Below are positions 7,940 through 14,726 of a stretch of DNA of 22,835 nucleotides, piece by piece. Every line of letters starts with the position of its first letter. Position 1 is the first letter of the stretch. The notes below the pieces were generated by a model. That model did no database searches. It had not been told where the DNA came from and saw only the letters and a list, made by a program, of their open reading frames with translations. Source of the DNA: JAYOFM01 sp038117225 (GTDB lineage: Bacteria; Pseudomonadota; Alphaproteobacteria; Rhodospirillales; Casp-alpha2). The stretch covers positions 1 through 22,835 of the forward strand of contig JAYOFM010000059.1 in assembly GCA_038117225.1 (NCBI GenBank). Direction: 5' to 3'. The position numbers and the translations under genes are program-made.

Positions 7940-8833
7940 ATGGATCTAGGCGGAAAGATGTTCGACAGCTTCGAGACAAGGCGAATCTTCGCTAACGGAA
8001 CCGAGATTAACCTCAGGGTTGGTGGCAACGGGCCGCCGCTGCTGCTGGTGCACGGTTATCCACAGACGCACGTCATGTGGCATAAGATCGCGCCGGCGTT
8101 GGCGGAACGCTTTACCGTCGTCTGTCCCGACGTGCGGGGTTATGGTGACAGCGGCGTACCGGCGTCGGACGATGGGCATCTGCCTTATTCAAAACAGATG
8201 ATGGCGCAGGACCTCGCCGAGGTAATGACGGCGCTCGGGCATGAGACCTTTTACCTCGCGGGGCATGATCGGGGCGGGCGGGTCGCCTATCGCCTGGCGT
8301 TAGATCATCCAACACGGGTGTTGAAACTCGCGGTGCTTGATATCGTGCCGATCATCGAGCAGTACGAACGCATGCGTGTCGGTGGCGCACAGGCGTCGTT
8401 CCATTGGTACTTCCTCGCTCAGCCGGCACCGTTGCCGGAAACGTTGATCGGCAACAACGCCGAGTTTTTTCTGCGCCACGTTACCGAAAGCTGGGCCGAA
8501 ACGCCGGGTTGTTTCGATGACGCGGTGATGGCGGAATACATCCGTTGCTTCGATGCCGCGACCATTCACGCCACCTGCGAGGATTACCGCGCCGGCTACG
8601 CCATCGACCGCAAACTAGAAGCCCGCGAGCGCGAGGCCGGACGCAAGATCGAATGCCCGGTACTGGCCCTTTGGGGCGATCGTGGAAAACCTGATAAACC
8701 GGTATCGGTGCTTGAAATATGGCGCACCTGGGCCGCCGATGTCACCGGCCACAGCGTGCCCGGCGGCCATTTTCTGCCCGAAGAATCACCGGCCCAGACC
8801 CTCGACGCATTGAGAAAATTCTTTACGCCATAG
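7940..8833 (+). CDS. Alpha/beta hydrolase of the fluoroacetate/haloacetate dehalogenase type
   Basis: This 297-residue alpha/beta hydrolase has the oxyanion motif VHGYPQT. The nucleophile elbow is AGHDRGGR, so the nucleophile is Asp (D110) as in dehalogenases and epoxide hydrolases. It has the set known from fluoroacetate dehalogenases: R111 and R114 for the substrate carboxylate, D134 and H277 (GGHFLPEE) completing the triad, H155-W156 for the halide, and a Tyr in EDYRAGY (Y216 or Y220) for the third halide contact. The predicted reaction is hydrolysis of a 2-haloacetate to glycolate in the cytoplasm. Whether it cleaves C-F or only C-Cl bonds cannot be seen. An alternative ATG lies at 7958. 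The stop is 12 bases from the convergent eipB stop. Confidence 0.85.
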   Translation: MDLGGKMFDSFETRRIFANGTEINLRVGGNGPPLLLVHGYPQTHVMWHKIAPALAERFTVVCPDVRGYGDSGVPASDDGHLPYSKQMMAQDLAEVMTALGHETFYLAGHDRGGRVAYRLALDHPTRVLKLAVLDIVPIIEQYERMRVGGAQASFHWYFLAQPAPLPETLIGNNAEFFLRHVTESWAETPGCFDDAVMAEYIRCFDAATIHATCEDYRAGYAIDRKLEAREREAGRKIECPVLALWGDRGKPDKPVSVLEIWRTWAADVTGHSVPGGHFLPEESPAQTLDALRKFFTP

Positions 8834-8845
8834 GTCACCCGCGGT

Positions 8846-9844
8846 TCAGCAGGTCGGGCGCGGCAGGGTCTCGATTTTTGTGGGTTCCAGGTCGAGAGCG
8901 AAATCACCGAAATCCTGCATGATGCGTTCGGCGATGCCATCATCGCGATAATCGACCTCGATCTCAAAGTCCGGCAGACCGGCGGCCCATGCGGGTGGTG
9001 GCGCGTCATCATCGTGTTCGGTGCCGGCCTGCTCGCCGAGAGGCATACCGGTTCCGAGAGGGTAGAATGCCATGCGGATGCGCCAGGCCGGGCGGTCGGC
9101 GATGCCGGCGGCACGGACTTTAGCCAATCCGTTGACACTGCGACGACGCACCACCCTCGGTGCCAACCGACCACCGGAACCGGTTTCCGCCGTATTTCTC
9201 TGTTCGACACCGGTTTCCGACACTGGGCCGGCGATTGCGGCACTGACGTCGTAGGGGTTATCGAGGCTGGCACCGTCAAACATGCGCCGCTCGAACATGC
9301 GATCACCGTTGGCCGCCGCCGTCAGCACTTGAATTAGGTGGCGGGTCGGAAACAAAATGCCCTTAGCCAGCGAAATGGTGTGGTCCGGCGGTTCGGCGAA
9401 TACGACCTCGCCGGCGGCCTCGTTCGGCGCCGCACCGCGGGCGGCCGCGTCCGCTGAGCGAAGCGCGCTGCCCTCAATGATCTCAAGGCTTTGGCCGCCA
9501 CGTTTGTGGTCGACAGTGAAATCGTAGCGCCGACCGTCCTTGCTTTCGGTTGCCTTGAATACCCAGGTGGTGCCGACGGTTTCGGCCTCTTCCCCGCGCT
9601 CGTAAACCAACCTCAGGTGAACCTGCGTTTCGACCTCCCAGGCGCTGCAGGTTTCGGAGAAGCGATAGAGCATGGCGCCACTGGCACCGATGACACCACC
9701 CGACACCGCCTTCGCCGACGCCAGCCGCATATCGTAAAGCGCGCGATGCGGCGTCAGTCCCGTTGCCGCTGCCGGTACGACGGCACTCGCCAACAAGGCG
9801 GTGGCGGTGATTACCGTCCAAAGGATACCTAGGTTGCGGCGCAT
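8846..9844 (-). CDS. eipB: EipB/DUF1849 family periplasmic envelope-integrity protein
   Basis: From the ATG at 9842-9844 the protein has 332 residues. It begins with MRRN and a hydrophobic signal-peptide core ending near AAATG (cleavage at about residue 28). The mature part opens with LTPHRALYDMRLA and has the GAMLYRFSETCSAWEVE segment, characteristic of the DUF1849/EipB beta-spiral fold. Brucella EipB has a conserved disulfide between an early and a late cysteine. Here only C66 and the very last residue, C332, are available in the mature chain, which fits. EipB contributes to outer-envelope stability in the periplasm. The ATG at 9866-9868 is an alternative start, and the frame stays open to 10000. 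An internal stretch at about residues 190-230 (rich in Arg, Thr and Gly) may be a linker. The divergent neighbour is the diguanylate cyclase. Confidence 0.85.
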   Translation of the reverse strand: MRRNLGILWTVITATALLASAVVPAAATGLTPHRALYDMRLASAKAVSGGVIGASGAMLYRFSETCSAWEVETQVHLRLVYERGEEAETVGTTWVFKATESKDGRRYDFTVDHKRGGQSLEIIEGSALRSADAAARGAAPNEAAGEVVFAEPPDHTISLAKGILFPTRHLIQVLTAAANGDRMFERRMFDGASLDNPYDVSAAIAGPVSETGVEQRNTAETGSGGRLAPRVVRRRSVNGLAKVRAAGIADRPAWRIRMAFYPLGTGMPLGEQAGTEHDDDAPPPAWAAGLPDFEIEVDYRDDGIAERIMQDFGDFALDLEPTKIETLPRPTC

Positions 9845-10101
9845 GGTTTGGTTCCGAATTACTGGCATGTCGAGTACCACCATAGGCACCAAATCGGGGT
9901 GCTGTCCATCCACCCGGGCCAGTCGCCGGGCCAACGAAGCGGCAAAGCCTAATCGGCAAAATCTGCCGAGCGGAAACCGAATTCCCGGCGCGCCGTTCAT
10001 AACTCGTTAATAAATAGGGAAACTCGCCCTGGCACCGACATTGCAACGGAAATAGCGCCTCCGCGCGCGCAGGACGGGGGACCCAGCTTGGAGGGCGCCC
10101 C

Positions 10102-10836
10102 GTGACCGTCATCAATCGACCCGACCGTGACCATGATCCTCTGTCCCTTCGCGAAACGGAATTACCCGCCAGCACGGATTTGGTCGGCCTCGTTTCCGCC
10201 TTGGCGGAATGCGTCGCCATCGAGACCGATCGCGCCGAAGCCGGTCGGCGTGCCTGGCGCGCGTTGACGGCGGCACGCGACATGGAACGCCGCATCGCCG
10301 AACAGCATCGCCGCATCGCCGAGCTGGAGCATCTGGCGGTCACCGATGGACTGACTGGCCTGCTCAACCGGCGCGGATTCGAGGCGGCGCTCAATCGACG
10401 CCTCGCCGCCGCCGATCGCCACGACGAACGCGGCGTGCTGATTTACATCGATCTCGACGACTTCAAGCCGGTCAACGACAGGCACGGCCACGCCGCCGGC
10501 GATGCGATGCTGAAACGGGTCGCCGAACTCTTGACCAGCCGCATCCGCGCCACCGATTTCGTCGCCCGCCTCGTTGGCGATGAATTCGCCGTGCTGCTGA
10601 GCCGCACCGAATGGGGCGTCGGCCTGGAACGGGCCGAGGGTTTCGCCGAACTGGTCAACGGCACCTGCCTGGACTGGCAAGGCGAAAACCTTCGCATCAG
10701 CGCCAGCTTCGGCTTCCAGACCTTCGGCCCCGGCGATGGCGCCGGCGAGTTGCTGGCCATGGCCGACGAGGCCATGTATCGCACCAAGCAAGTCCGTGCC
10801 GCCGCGCCGAAACGCCGCCGACGCGCCATCGGTTGA
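10102..10836 (+). CDS. Diguanylate cyclase (GGDEF domain, VGDEF variant) with N-terminal coiled coil
   Basis: This 244-residue cytoplasmic protein has no transmembrane segment. A helical, charged N-terminal half (about residues 25-78) ends in the RRIAEQHRRIAELEHLAVTD stretch that normally connects coiled coils to GGDEF domains. The GGDEF domain follows with DGLTGLLNRRGFE, a metal-binding Asp in IYIDLDDFK (D117) and the active-site loop RLVGDEF (V158-F162), in which the first Gly is Val. The inhibitory I-site RATD (R149-D152) is present at the standard distance of five residues. It should make cyclic di-GMP from two GTP and be inhibited by product, if the Val variant is active. Translation starts at GTG with GGAGGG at 10090-10095 just upstream. 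The next gene begins 15 bases downstream, so the two are probably one operon. Confidence 0.9.
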   Translation: MTVINRPDRDHDPLSLRETELPASTDLVGLVSALAECVAIETDRAEAGRRAWRALTAARDMERRIAEQHRRIAELEHLAVTDGLTGLLNRRGFEAALNRRLAAADRHDERGVLIYIDLDDFKPVNDRHGHAAGDAMLKRVAELLTSRIRATDFVARLVGDEFAVLLSRTEWGVGLERAEGFAELVNGTCLDWQGENLRISASFGFQTFGPGDGAGELLAMADEAMYRTKQVRAAAPKRRRRAIG

Positions 10837-10851
10837 GAACACCGGACCGGC

Positions 10852-11394
10852 ATGCGCATTGATACCCCTTCCAGCTACCTCGATCTGTTCAGCCGCCCCG
10901 CAGCGACGGTGCCGGCCGTCGCCGATCAATCGGATGCGCTGCCGGACGCTTCCGGCGAGCCGTCAACCAGCCGCGCGCTAGTGCCGTTGTCGCCACCCAA
11001 CCTACCGGCGACCACGGGGGCCACGGACCTAGCGCCGGAACTAGCCGAAGCCGTCGCCGACGCCGATACCTCGGGCTACGATCTCAGGGCCATTTCGCCG
11101 CGCGACATGCAGGAATTGTCGCTGGATCTCTATGCCCAGGGCCTGCTGACCTTTGAGGACTACGCCGTGCTGGCGTTTCAACCCGAATTGCACCCCAGGT
11201 TCAACGACACCGTCGGCGCGCTGACCGGCGAGACCGCCGACCCCACGCGCCCGCGAGACTATGTGCGCCAGTGGGAGGACCGGCTATCCTTCGAGCGCCG
11301 ACACCACGCGGAAAACTCACCGCTGGTGAAGCAGAGCCAGCGCATCGTCGCGCTGCTCAAGGGCCTCGACGACCCGACCGACATCACCGCTTAA
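10852..11394 (+). CDS. Conserved-looking protein of unknown function, downstream of the diguanylate cyclase
   Basis: This 180-residue soluble protein belongs to no family I can name. Residues 1-75 are rich in Pro, Ala, Ser and Asp and look disordered. Residues 78-178 look like a folded, mostly helical domain with many charged and aromatic residues: ISPRDMQELSLDLYAQGLL, FEDYAVLAFQPELHP, PTRPRDYVRQWEDRLSFERR and an amphipathic C-terminal helix. There is no signal peptide, membrane segment or metal motif. The gene follows the cyclase by 15 bases and ends tail to tail with aspS, the two stop codons overlapping in TTAA at 11391-11394. A role in cyclic di-GMP signalling, or an output in motility or envelope functions, is only an inference from operon context. 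Confidence 0.78.
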   Translation: MRIDTPSSYLDLFSRPAATVPAVADQSDALPDASGEPSTSRALVPLSPPNLPATTGATDLAPELAEAVADADTSGYDLRAISPRDMQELSLDLYAQGLLTFEDYAVLAFQPELHPRFNDTVGALTGETADPTRPRDYVRQWEDRLSFERRHHAENSPLVKQSQRIVALLKGLDDPTDITA

Positions 11395-13220
11395 CCAGCC
11401 TCTTTCTCGCCGTCCCCGGTCTTGACCGCTTTCGGTTTCGGCAGATCGAGCTTGATGCTGAGTTCCTTGAGCCGCATCGCCTCGACCTCGCCGGGCGCGC
11501 CCATCAGCAGATCTTCCGCCTGCTGGTTGAGCGGGAAGGCGATGACCTCGCGGATGTTCGGCTCATCGGCCAGCATCATCACAATCCGATCGATCCCCGG
11601 CGCCGAGCCGCCATGTGGCGGCGCGCCATACTGGAAGGCGCGCAGCATGCCGCCGAATTTTTCCTCGACCACCTCCGGTCCGTAACCGGCAATGCCAAAT
11701 GCCTTCAGCATGATGTCCGGACGGTGGTTGCGGATGGCGCCGGACGACAGCTCGATACCATTGCAGACGATGTCGTACTGATAGGCCAGGATGTCGAGCG
11801 GATCCATGGTTTCCAGCGCTTCCAAGCCGCCCTGCGGCATGGAAAACGGATTGTGCGAGAATTCGATGGCACCGGTCTCCTCGTCGCGCTCGAACATGGG
11901 ATAGTCGACGATCCAGCAGAACTTGAAGCAGCCGCTTTCACGCACATCCAACTCGTCGCACACCCGCTCGCGCACCTGGCCGGCGAACTTGGCCGCGGCG
12001 GCGGCCGGCTGGCAGACGAAGAATACGGCGTCGCCATCGACCAGCCCCATGGCCTGCTTGATGGCGGCGGTGCGCTCGGCTTCCAGGTTCTTCGCGATCG
12101 GCCCCTTGGTCTCGCCATCGGCGCCATAGACGATATAGCCTAGACCGCCCTGCCCTTCCTCGCGCGCCCAGTCGTTGAGCTTGTCGAAGAAGCTGCGCGG
12201 CCGGTCGGCGGCACCGGGCGCCGGGATGGCGCGCACGACCGCGCCCTTGTCCACGTTCTTGGCGAACAGGCCGAAGCCGGAAGCCCGGAACGGTTCGGTC
12301 ATGTCCTGAATGAACAGCGGGTTGCGCAGGTCCGGCTTGTCGGAGCCGTACTTCATCATCGACTCGGCATAGGGGATTTCCGGGAACGGCGTCGCCGTCA
12401 CCGTACGGCCGTCGGCGAATTCCTCGAACACGCCGGCCAGCACCGGCTCGATGGTTCTGAAAACGTCGTCCTGGGTGACGAACGCCATCTCGAAATCGAG
12501 CTGATAGAATTCCCCCGGGCTGCGATCGGCGCGCGCATCCTCGTCGCGGAAGCACGGCGCGATCTGAAAATACTTGTCGAAGCCGGACACCATGATCAGC
12601 TGCTTGAACTGCTGCGGCGCCTGCGGCAGGGCATAGAACTTGCCCGGATGGTTGCGGCTCGGCACCAGATAATCGCGCGCGCCTTCCGGCGACGACGCGG
12701 TCAGGATCGGTGTCTGGAATTCCATGAAACCGGCATCGGTCATGCGCCGTCGGATCGATGAAATGACGCCGTTGCGCAGCTTGATGTTCTTCTGCATCTG
12801 CTCGCGGCGGAGGTCGATGAAGCGATAGCGCAGGCGGATATCCTCGCCGTACTCCTGATCACCGGCGACCTGCATGGGCAGCACGGCGGCCGGGCTTTCG
12901 ACGATGATCTCGTGGATACGCAACTCGACCTCGCCGGTCGGCAGGGCGGCGTTGATGGTCTCGTCCGAGCGCTTGACGATTTCCCCGGTCACCGTGAGCA
13001 CGCTTTCCGGCCGCACCCCCTCGACGATCGCGAACAGCTCGCTCGACACATCGATGACGCACTGGGTGATGCCGAAGTGATCGCGCAGATCGATGAACAG
13101 CAGATTGCCGTGGTCGCGCTTGGAATGCACCCAGCCGGAAAGCCGGGCGGTGATGCCGGCGTCGCTCAGGCGCAGCGCGGCGCAGGTATGGCTGCGATAG
13201 GGGTGGAGGGCTTCACTCAC
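11391..13220 (-). CDS. aspS: Aspartyl-tRNA synthetase, probably non-discriminating (Asp/Asn)
   Basis: This 609-residue class IIb synthetase charges tRNA with aspartate in the cytoplasm. The N-terminal anticodon-binding OB fold contains LSGWVHSKRDHGNLLFIDLRD. The catalytic core has motif 2 (APCFRDEDARADR) and motif 3 (GGSAPGIDR, just after GAPPHGG), and the length fits bacterial-type AspRS with its inserted GAD domain. In the OB fold the residue after RD is His (H37). This His is typical of non-discriminating enzymes that also charge tRNA-Asn, whereas discriminating enzymes have Leu. Translation starts with GTG at 13218-13220, with AAGGAA upstream at a good distance. The small Cys-rich gene ends 25 bases before it on the same strand. 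Confidence 0.97.
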   Translation of the reverse strand: MSEALHPYRSHTCAALRLSDAGITARLSGWVHSKRDHGNLLFIDLRDHFGITQCVIDVSSELFAIVEGVRPESVLTVTGEIVKRSDETINAALPTGEVELRIHEIIVESPAAVLPMQVAGDQEYGEDIRLRYRFIDLRREQMQKNIKLRNGVISSIRRRMTDAGFMEFQTPILTASSPEGARDYLVPSRNHPGKFYALPQAPQQFKQLIMVSGFDKYFQIAPCFRDEDARADRSPGEFYQLDFEMAFVTQDDVFRTIEPVLAGVFEEFADGRTVTATPFPEIPYAESMMKYGSDKPDLRNPLFIQDMTEPFRASGFGLFAKNVDKGAVVRAIPAPGAADRPRSFFDKLNDWAREEGQGGLGYIVYGADGETKGPIAKNLEAERTAAIKQAMGLVDGDAVFFVCQPAAAAAKFAGQVRERVCDELDVRESGCFKFCWIVDYPMFERDEETGAIEFSHNPFSMPQGGLEALETMDPLDILAYQYDIVCNGIELSSGAIRNHRPDIMLKAFGIAGYGPEVVEEKFGGMLRAFQYGAPPHGGSAPGIDRIVMMLADEPNIREVIAFPLNQQAEDLLMGAPGEVEAMRLKELSIKLDLPKPKAVKTGDGEKEAG

Positions 13221-13245
13221 GTGATAAATTCCTTAATCGTCGAGA

Positions 13246-13452
13246 TCAATTGGCGGCGCTGATCAACGCCGCGAAGGTCGCCATGGCATCGGGAAATTCC
13301 GCCGGGTTGGCGGCGAACTTGTCGCGGCAGCCGGGATTACAGAAACCGACCACGTGGTCTTGAAAACTGGTCAACGACGCCGCTGTTACGGGCTTGCCAG
13401 AAAACGGGCAATCCGCGTTGATGCAGTCAGCGAGTTTCAACTCCGCGCTCAT
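13246..13452 (-). CDS. Small Cys-rich TRASH/YHS-like zinc- or metal-binding protein
   Basis: This 68-residue protein has four cysteines arranged as C10-x4-C15 and C38-x3-C42 in the context ADCINADCPFSGKPV and VGFCNPGCRDKF. This resembles the TRASH/YHS treble-clef metal sites, in which a C-terminal (F/Y)C-xx-C-xx-F stretch is typical. It has no signal peptide. Small proteins of this type are common in Rhodospirillales genomes and are sometimes mislabelled as glutathione S-transferase. The function is unknown, with metal sensing or metal delivery possible. It precedes aspS by 25 bases and is probably co-transcribed with it. Confidence 0.8.
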   Translation of the reverse strand: MSAELKLADCINADCPFSGKPVTAASLTSFQDHVVGFCNPGCRDKFAANPAEFPDAMATFAALISAAN

Positions 13453-13913
13453 GATCCGGTCTCCAATACCGTCGCCACGTCAGCAAACGGCGCCCGCAAG
13501 CGCCGAAAGGTGGGGCTGTTTACACCATTTCCCTGCGTTTTCCACGCCAAAAGCCAGGCGGGCCGGAAGTCGACGTTCTGGCCCCTTCGGCTCACTTTCA
13601 AGTACATTCAAGCGACTTCGGTGCGGTTAATATCAAGATGTAAACACGTTAACCTCTTGAAATAATTGCAAACCATCTCTAAAGCGCCAAAAATGTCAGC
13701 AAATGTCATCATTTCGCCCGCTGAATGATGCAGGGGTGCCCAATCAGCAACCAGATTCTACCACGCACGCCGGCACTCGCTCGATCGCCCGTCACCAAGA
13801 CAGGCGGGGCGGAGCATCGTCTCATTCATCAAGAACGAGATTTATATGGTTCCGTCAAATAAAAGGTGTAAGGTATAAGGGCATATATCTTACAAATTTT
13901 AATTTTTGCGTGC
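13453..13913. other. Long intergenic region, AT-rich in its right half
   Basis: This 461-base stretch lies between the start of the Cys-rich gene and the end of the response regulator. It contains no frame that looks like a protein. From about 13610 it is clearly richer in A and T than its surroundings. It holds a direct repeat AAATGTCA (13691-13698 and 13701-13708), an imperfect inverted repeat TCTCATTC/GAACGAGA (13820-13840) and a 12-base palindrome GTGCCTAGGCAC (13910-13921) that overlaps the stop codon of the response regulator. No tRNA or clear terminator is visible. Confidence 0.7.
13691..13708. repeat. Direct repeat AAATGTCA with 10-base period
   Basis: AAATGTCA occurs at 13691-13698 and 13701-13708, one helical turn apart. 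This spacing suits binding of a regulator to one face of the DNA. The site lies about 240 bases upstream of the Cys-rich gene, which is read on the reverse strand. No known regulator can be assigned. Confidence 0.35.
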
Positions 13914-14405
13914 CTAGGCACATCGACGCTCGTACATCGGCGGCTCGCCGCGACCGTGGCGGCGGTCGGGGCCGAAGAAGGCAGACGTGCGGACGAATGG
14001 GCGGTCATCCTCGATGACGGCGACCAGACGGTCATACAGGCGTTGTGGTGAAATCGGCTTTGCGAGGTATTCGGTCATGCCCTCGTCGCGGGCTCGGCGA
14101 ACCTCGCTCAGTTCCGTCGTCGGCGCGGTGACGATGATCGGCACGAACGGGTTCGGCGAACTCTCGTCACGCAATCGCTTGATAAAGCCGGCGCCGTCGC
14201 GGTCCAGGGTCCAGTCGCTGATCACGACATCGCTGGGAAAGGCGCAGAACATGCGATAAGCCTTTTCCGGGTCTGACGTGCTCTGCACGGTGGAGACTCC
14301 GAGCTCGCGCAGAATCCCGGTCAGCAACGTGCGGATCAGCACGCGTTTCTCCAGCACCAGAATATTCAGCAGGCTGAGGTCGTAGTCCACCTGACGTCGA
14401 ATCAT
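13914..14405 (-). CDS. Receiver-only response regulator with E-K in the acidic pocket
   Basis: I choose the ATG at 14403-14405 because GGAGAGG lies about 8 bases upstream. The longer open frame from a GTG at 14456 has no such site. The 163-residue product is a single receiver domain. ILVLEKRVLI puts E19-K20 where most receivers have two acids, the phospho-acceptor is D64 in VVISDWTLD, the switch Thr is T93 in IIVTAP and the conserved Lys is K116 in YLAKP. The C-terminal tail contains FVRTSAFFGPDRRHG and ends in YERRCA, a tail seen in stand-alone alphaproteobacterial regulators. There is no DNA-binding domain, so it should act by protein contact. It is transcribed divergently from the MAL-like gene. 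Confidence 0.88.
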   Translation of the reverse strand: MIRRQVDYDLSLLNILVLEKRVLIRTLLTGILRELGVSTVQSTSDPEKAYRMFCAFPSDVVISDWTLDRDGAGFIKRLRDESSPNPFVPIIVTAPTTELSEVRRARDEGMTEYLAKPISPQRLYDRLVAVIEDDRPFVRTSAFFGPDRRHGRGEPPMYERRCA

Positions 14406-14487
14406 CGCGCGCCCCTCTCCAGGCCCGCCCCCTAATCTCTCATCCGAAGTCACCACGACGGTAGCACGGTCCAGCCGGGATACGCCG

Positions 14488-14507
14488 CAGGAAAAATCAT
14501 TTTCCTG
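14488..14507. promoter_or_regulatory. Inverted repeat CAGGAAAA-N4-TTTTCCTG, possible operator
   Basis: Two perfect 8-base arms, CAGGAAAA and TTTTCCTG, flank the spacer ATCA. The site is 83 bases upstream of the response regulator start and 220 bases upstream of the MAL-like start. The symmetry suits a dimeric regulator. There is no T-run to make it a terminator. Confidence 0.4.
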
Positions 14508-14603
14508 TTGATAAGCTCATGCCCGTGAACCTTTTTGGTTTCGGGCGGAGGACCGGCCATATAGCGGTATGCGGATTGGTCGAGACCGGAAGTGTCGACC
14601 AGG

Positions 14604-14615
14604 CCCTGTACAGGG
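14604..14615. promoter_or_regulatory. Perfect 12-base palindrome CCCTGTACAGGG, possible operator
   Basis: A perfect palindrome with no spacer lies 111 bases before the MAL-like ATG. Regulator binding is inferred only from symmetry and position. Confidence 0.3.
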
Positions 14616-14726
14616 ATGAAAGGGATAGCGATTTCGCCCGGCGCCATGTACGAAGTGATACTATGCATGTGGTGCGCGACCAAAATTTCACCCTATCTCT
14701 CACAACTGTCTCGGAACGCCCGCTCC

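Larger units (their letters stand above)
14406..14726. other. Divergent intergenic region between the response regulator and the MAL-like gene
   Basis: This 321-base spacer holds two clear symmetric sites, an inverted repeat at 14488-14507 and a 12-base palindrome CCCTGTACAGGG at 14604-14615. Open frames cross it on both strands: a 77-codon reverse frame at 14450-14683, and the N-terminal extension of the MAL-like frame from 14592. Neither has a ribosome site or a family match. Confidence 0.6.

Noticed and set aside
10162..10929. A 255-codon reverse-strand open frame across the diguanylate cyclase
   Set aside because: It is a shadow of the GGDEF gene in another frame, with low-complexity Gly/Ala-rich sequence and no ribosome site.
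13910..13921. Palindrome GTGCCTAGGCAC as a terminator for the response regulator
   Set aside because: It has no loop, overlaps the stop codon and is followed on the reverse strand by an A-rich stretch and not by Ts.
14450..14683. A 77-codon reverse-strand open frame between the response regulator and the MAL-like gene
   Set aside because: Its composition is not absurd, but there is no ribosome binding site and no family match, and it covers two symmetric regulatory-looking sites.
14592..14726. N-terminal extension of the MAL-like frame
   Set aside because: The family begins with MKITDLLYVPG at 14727; the extra 45 codons do not match and contain the palindrome.
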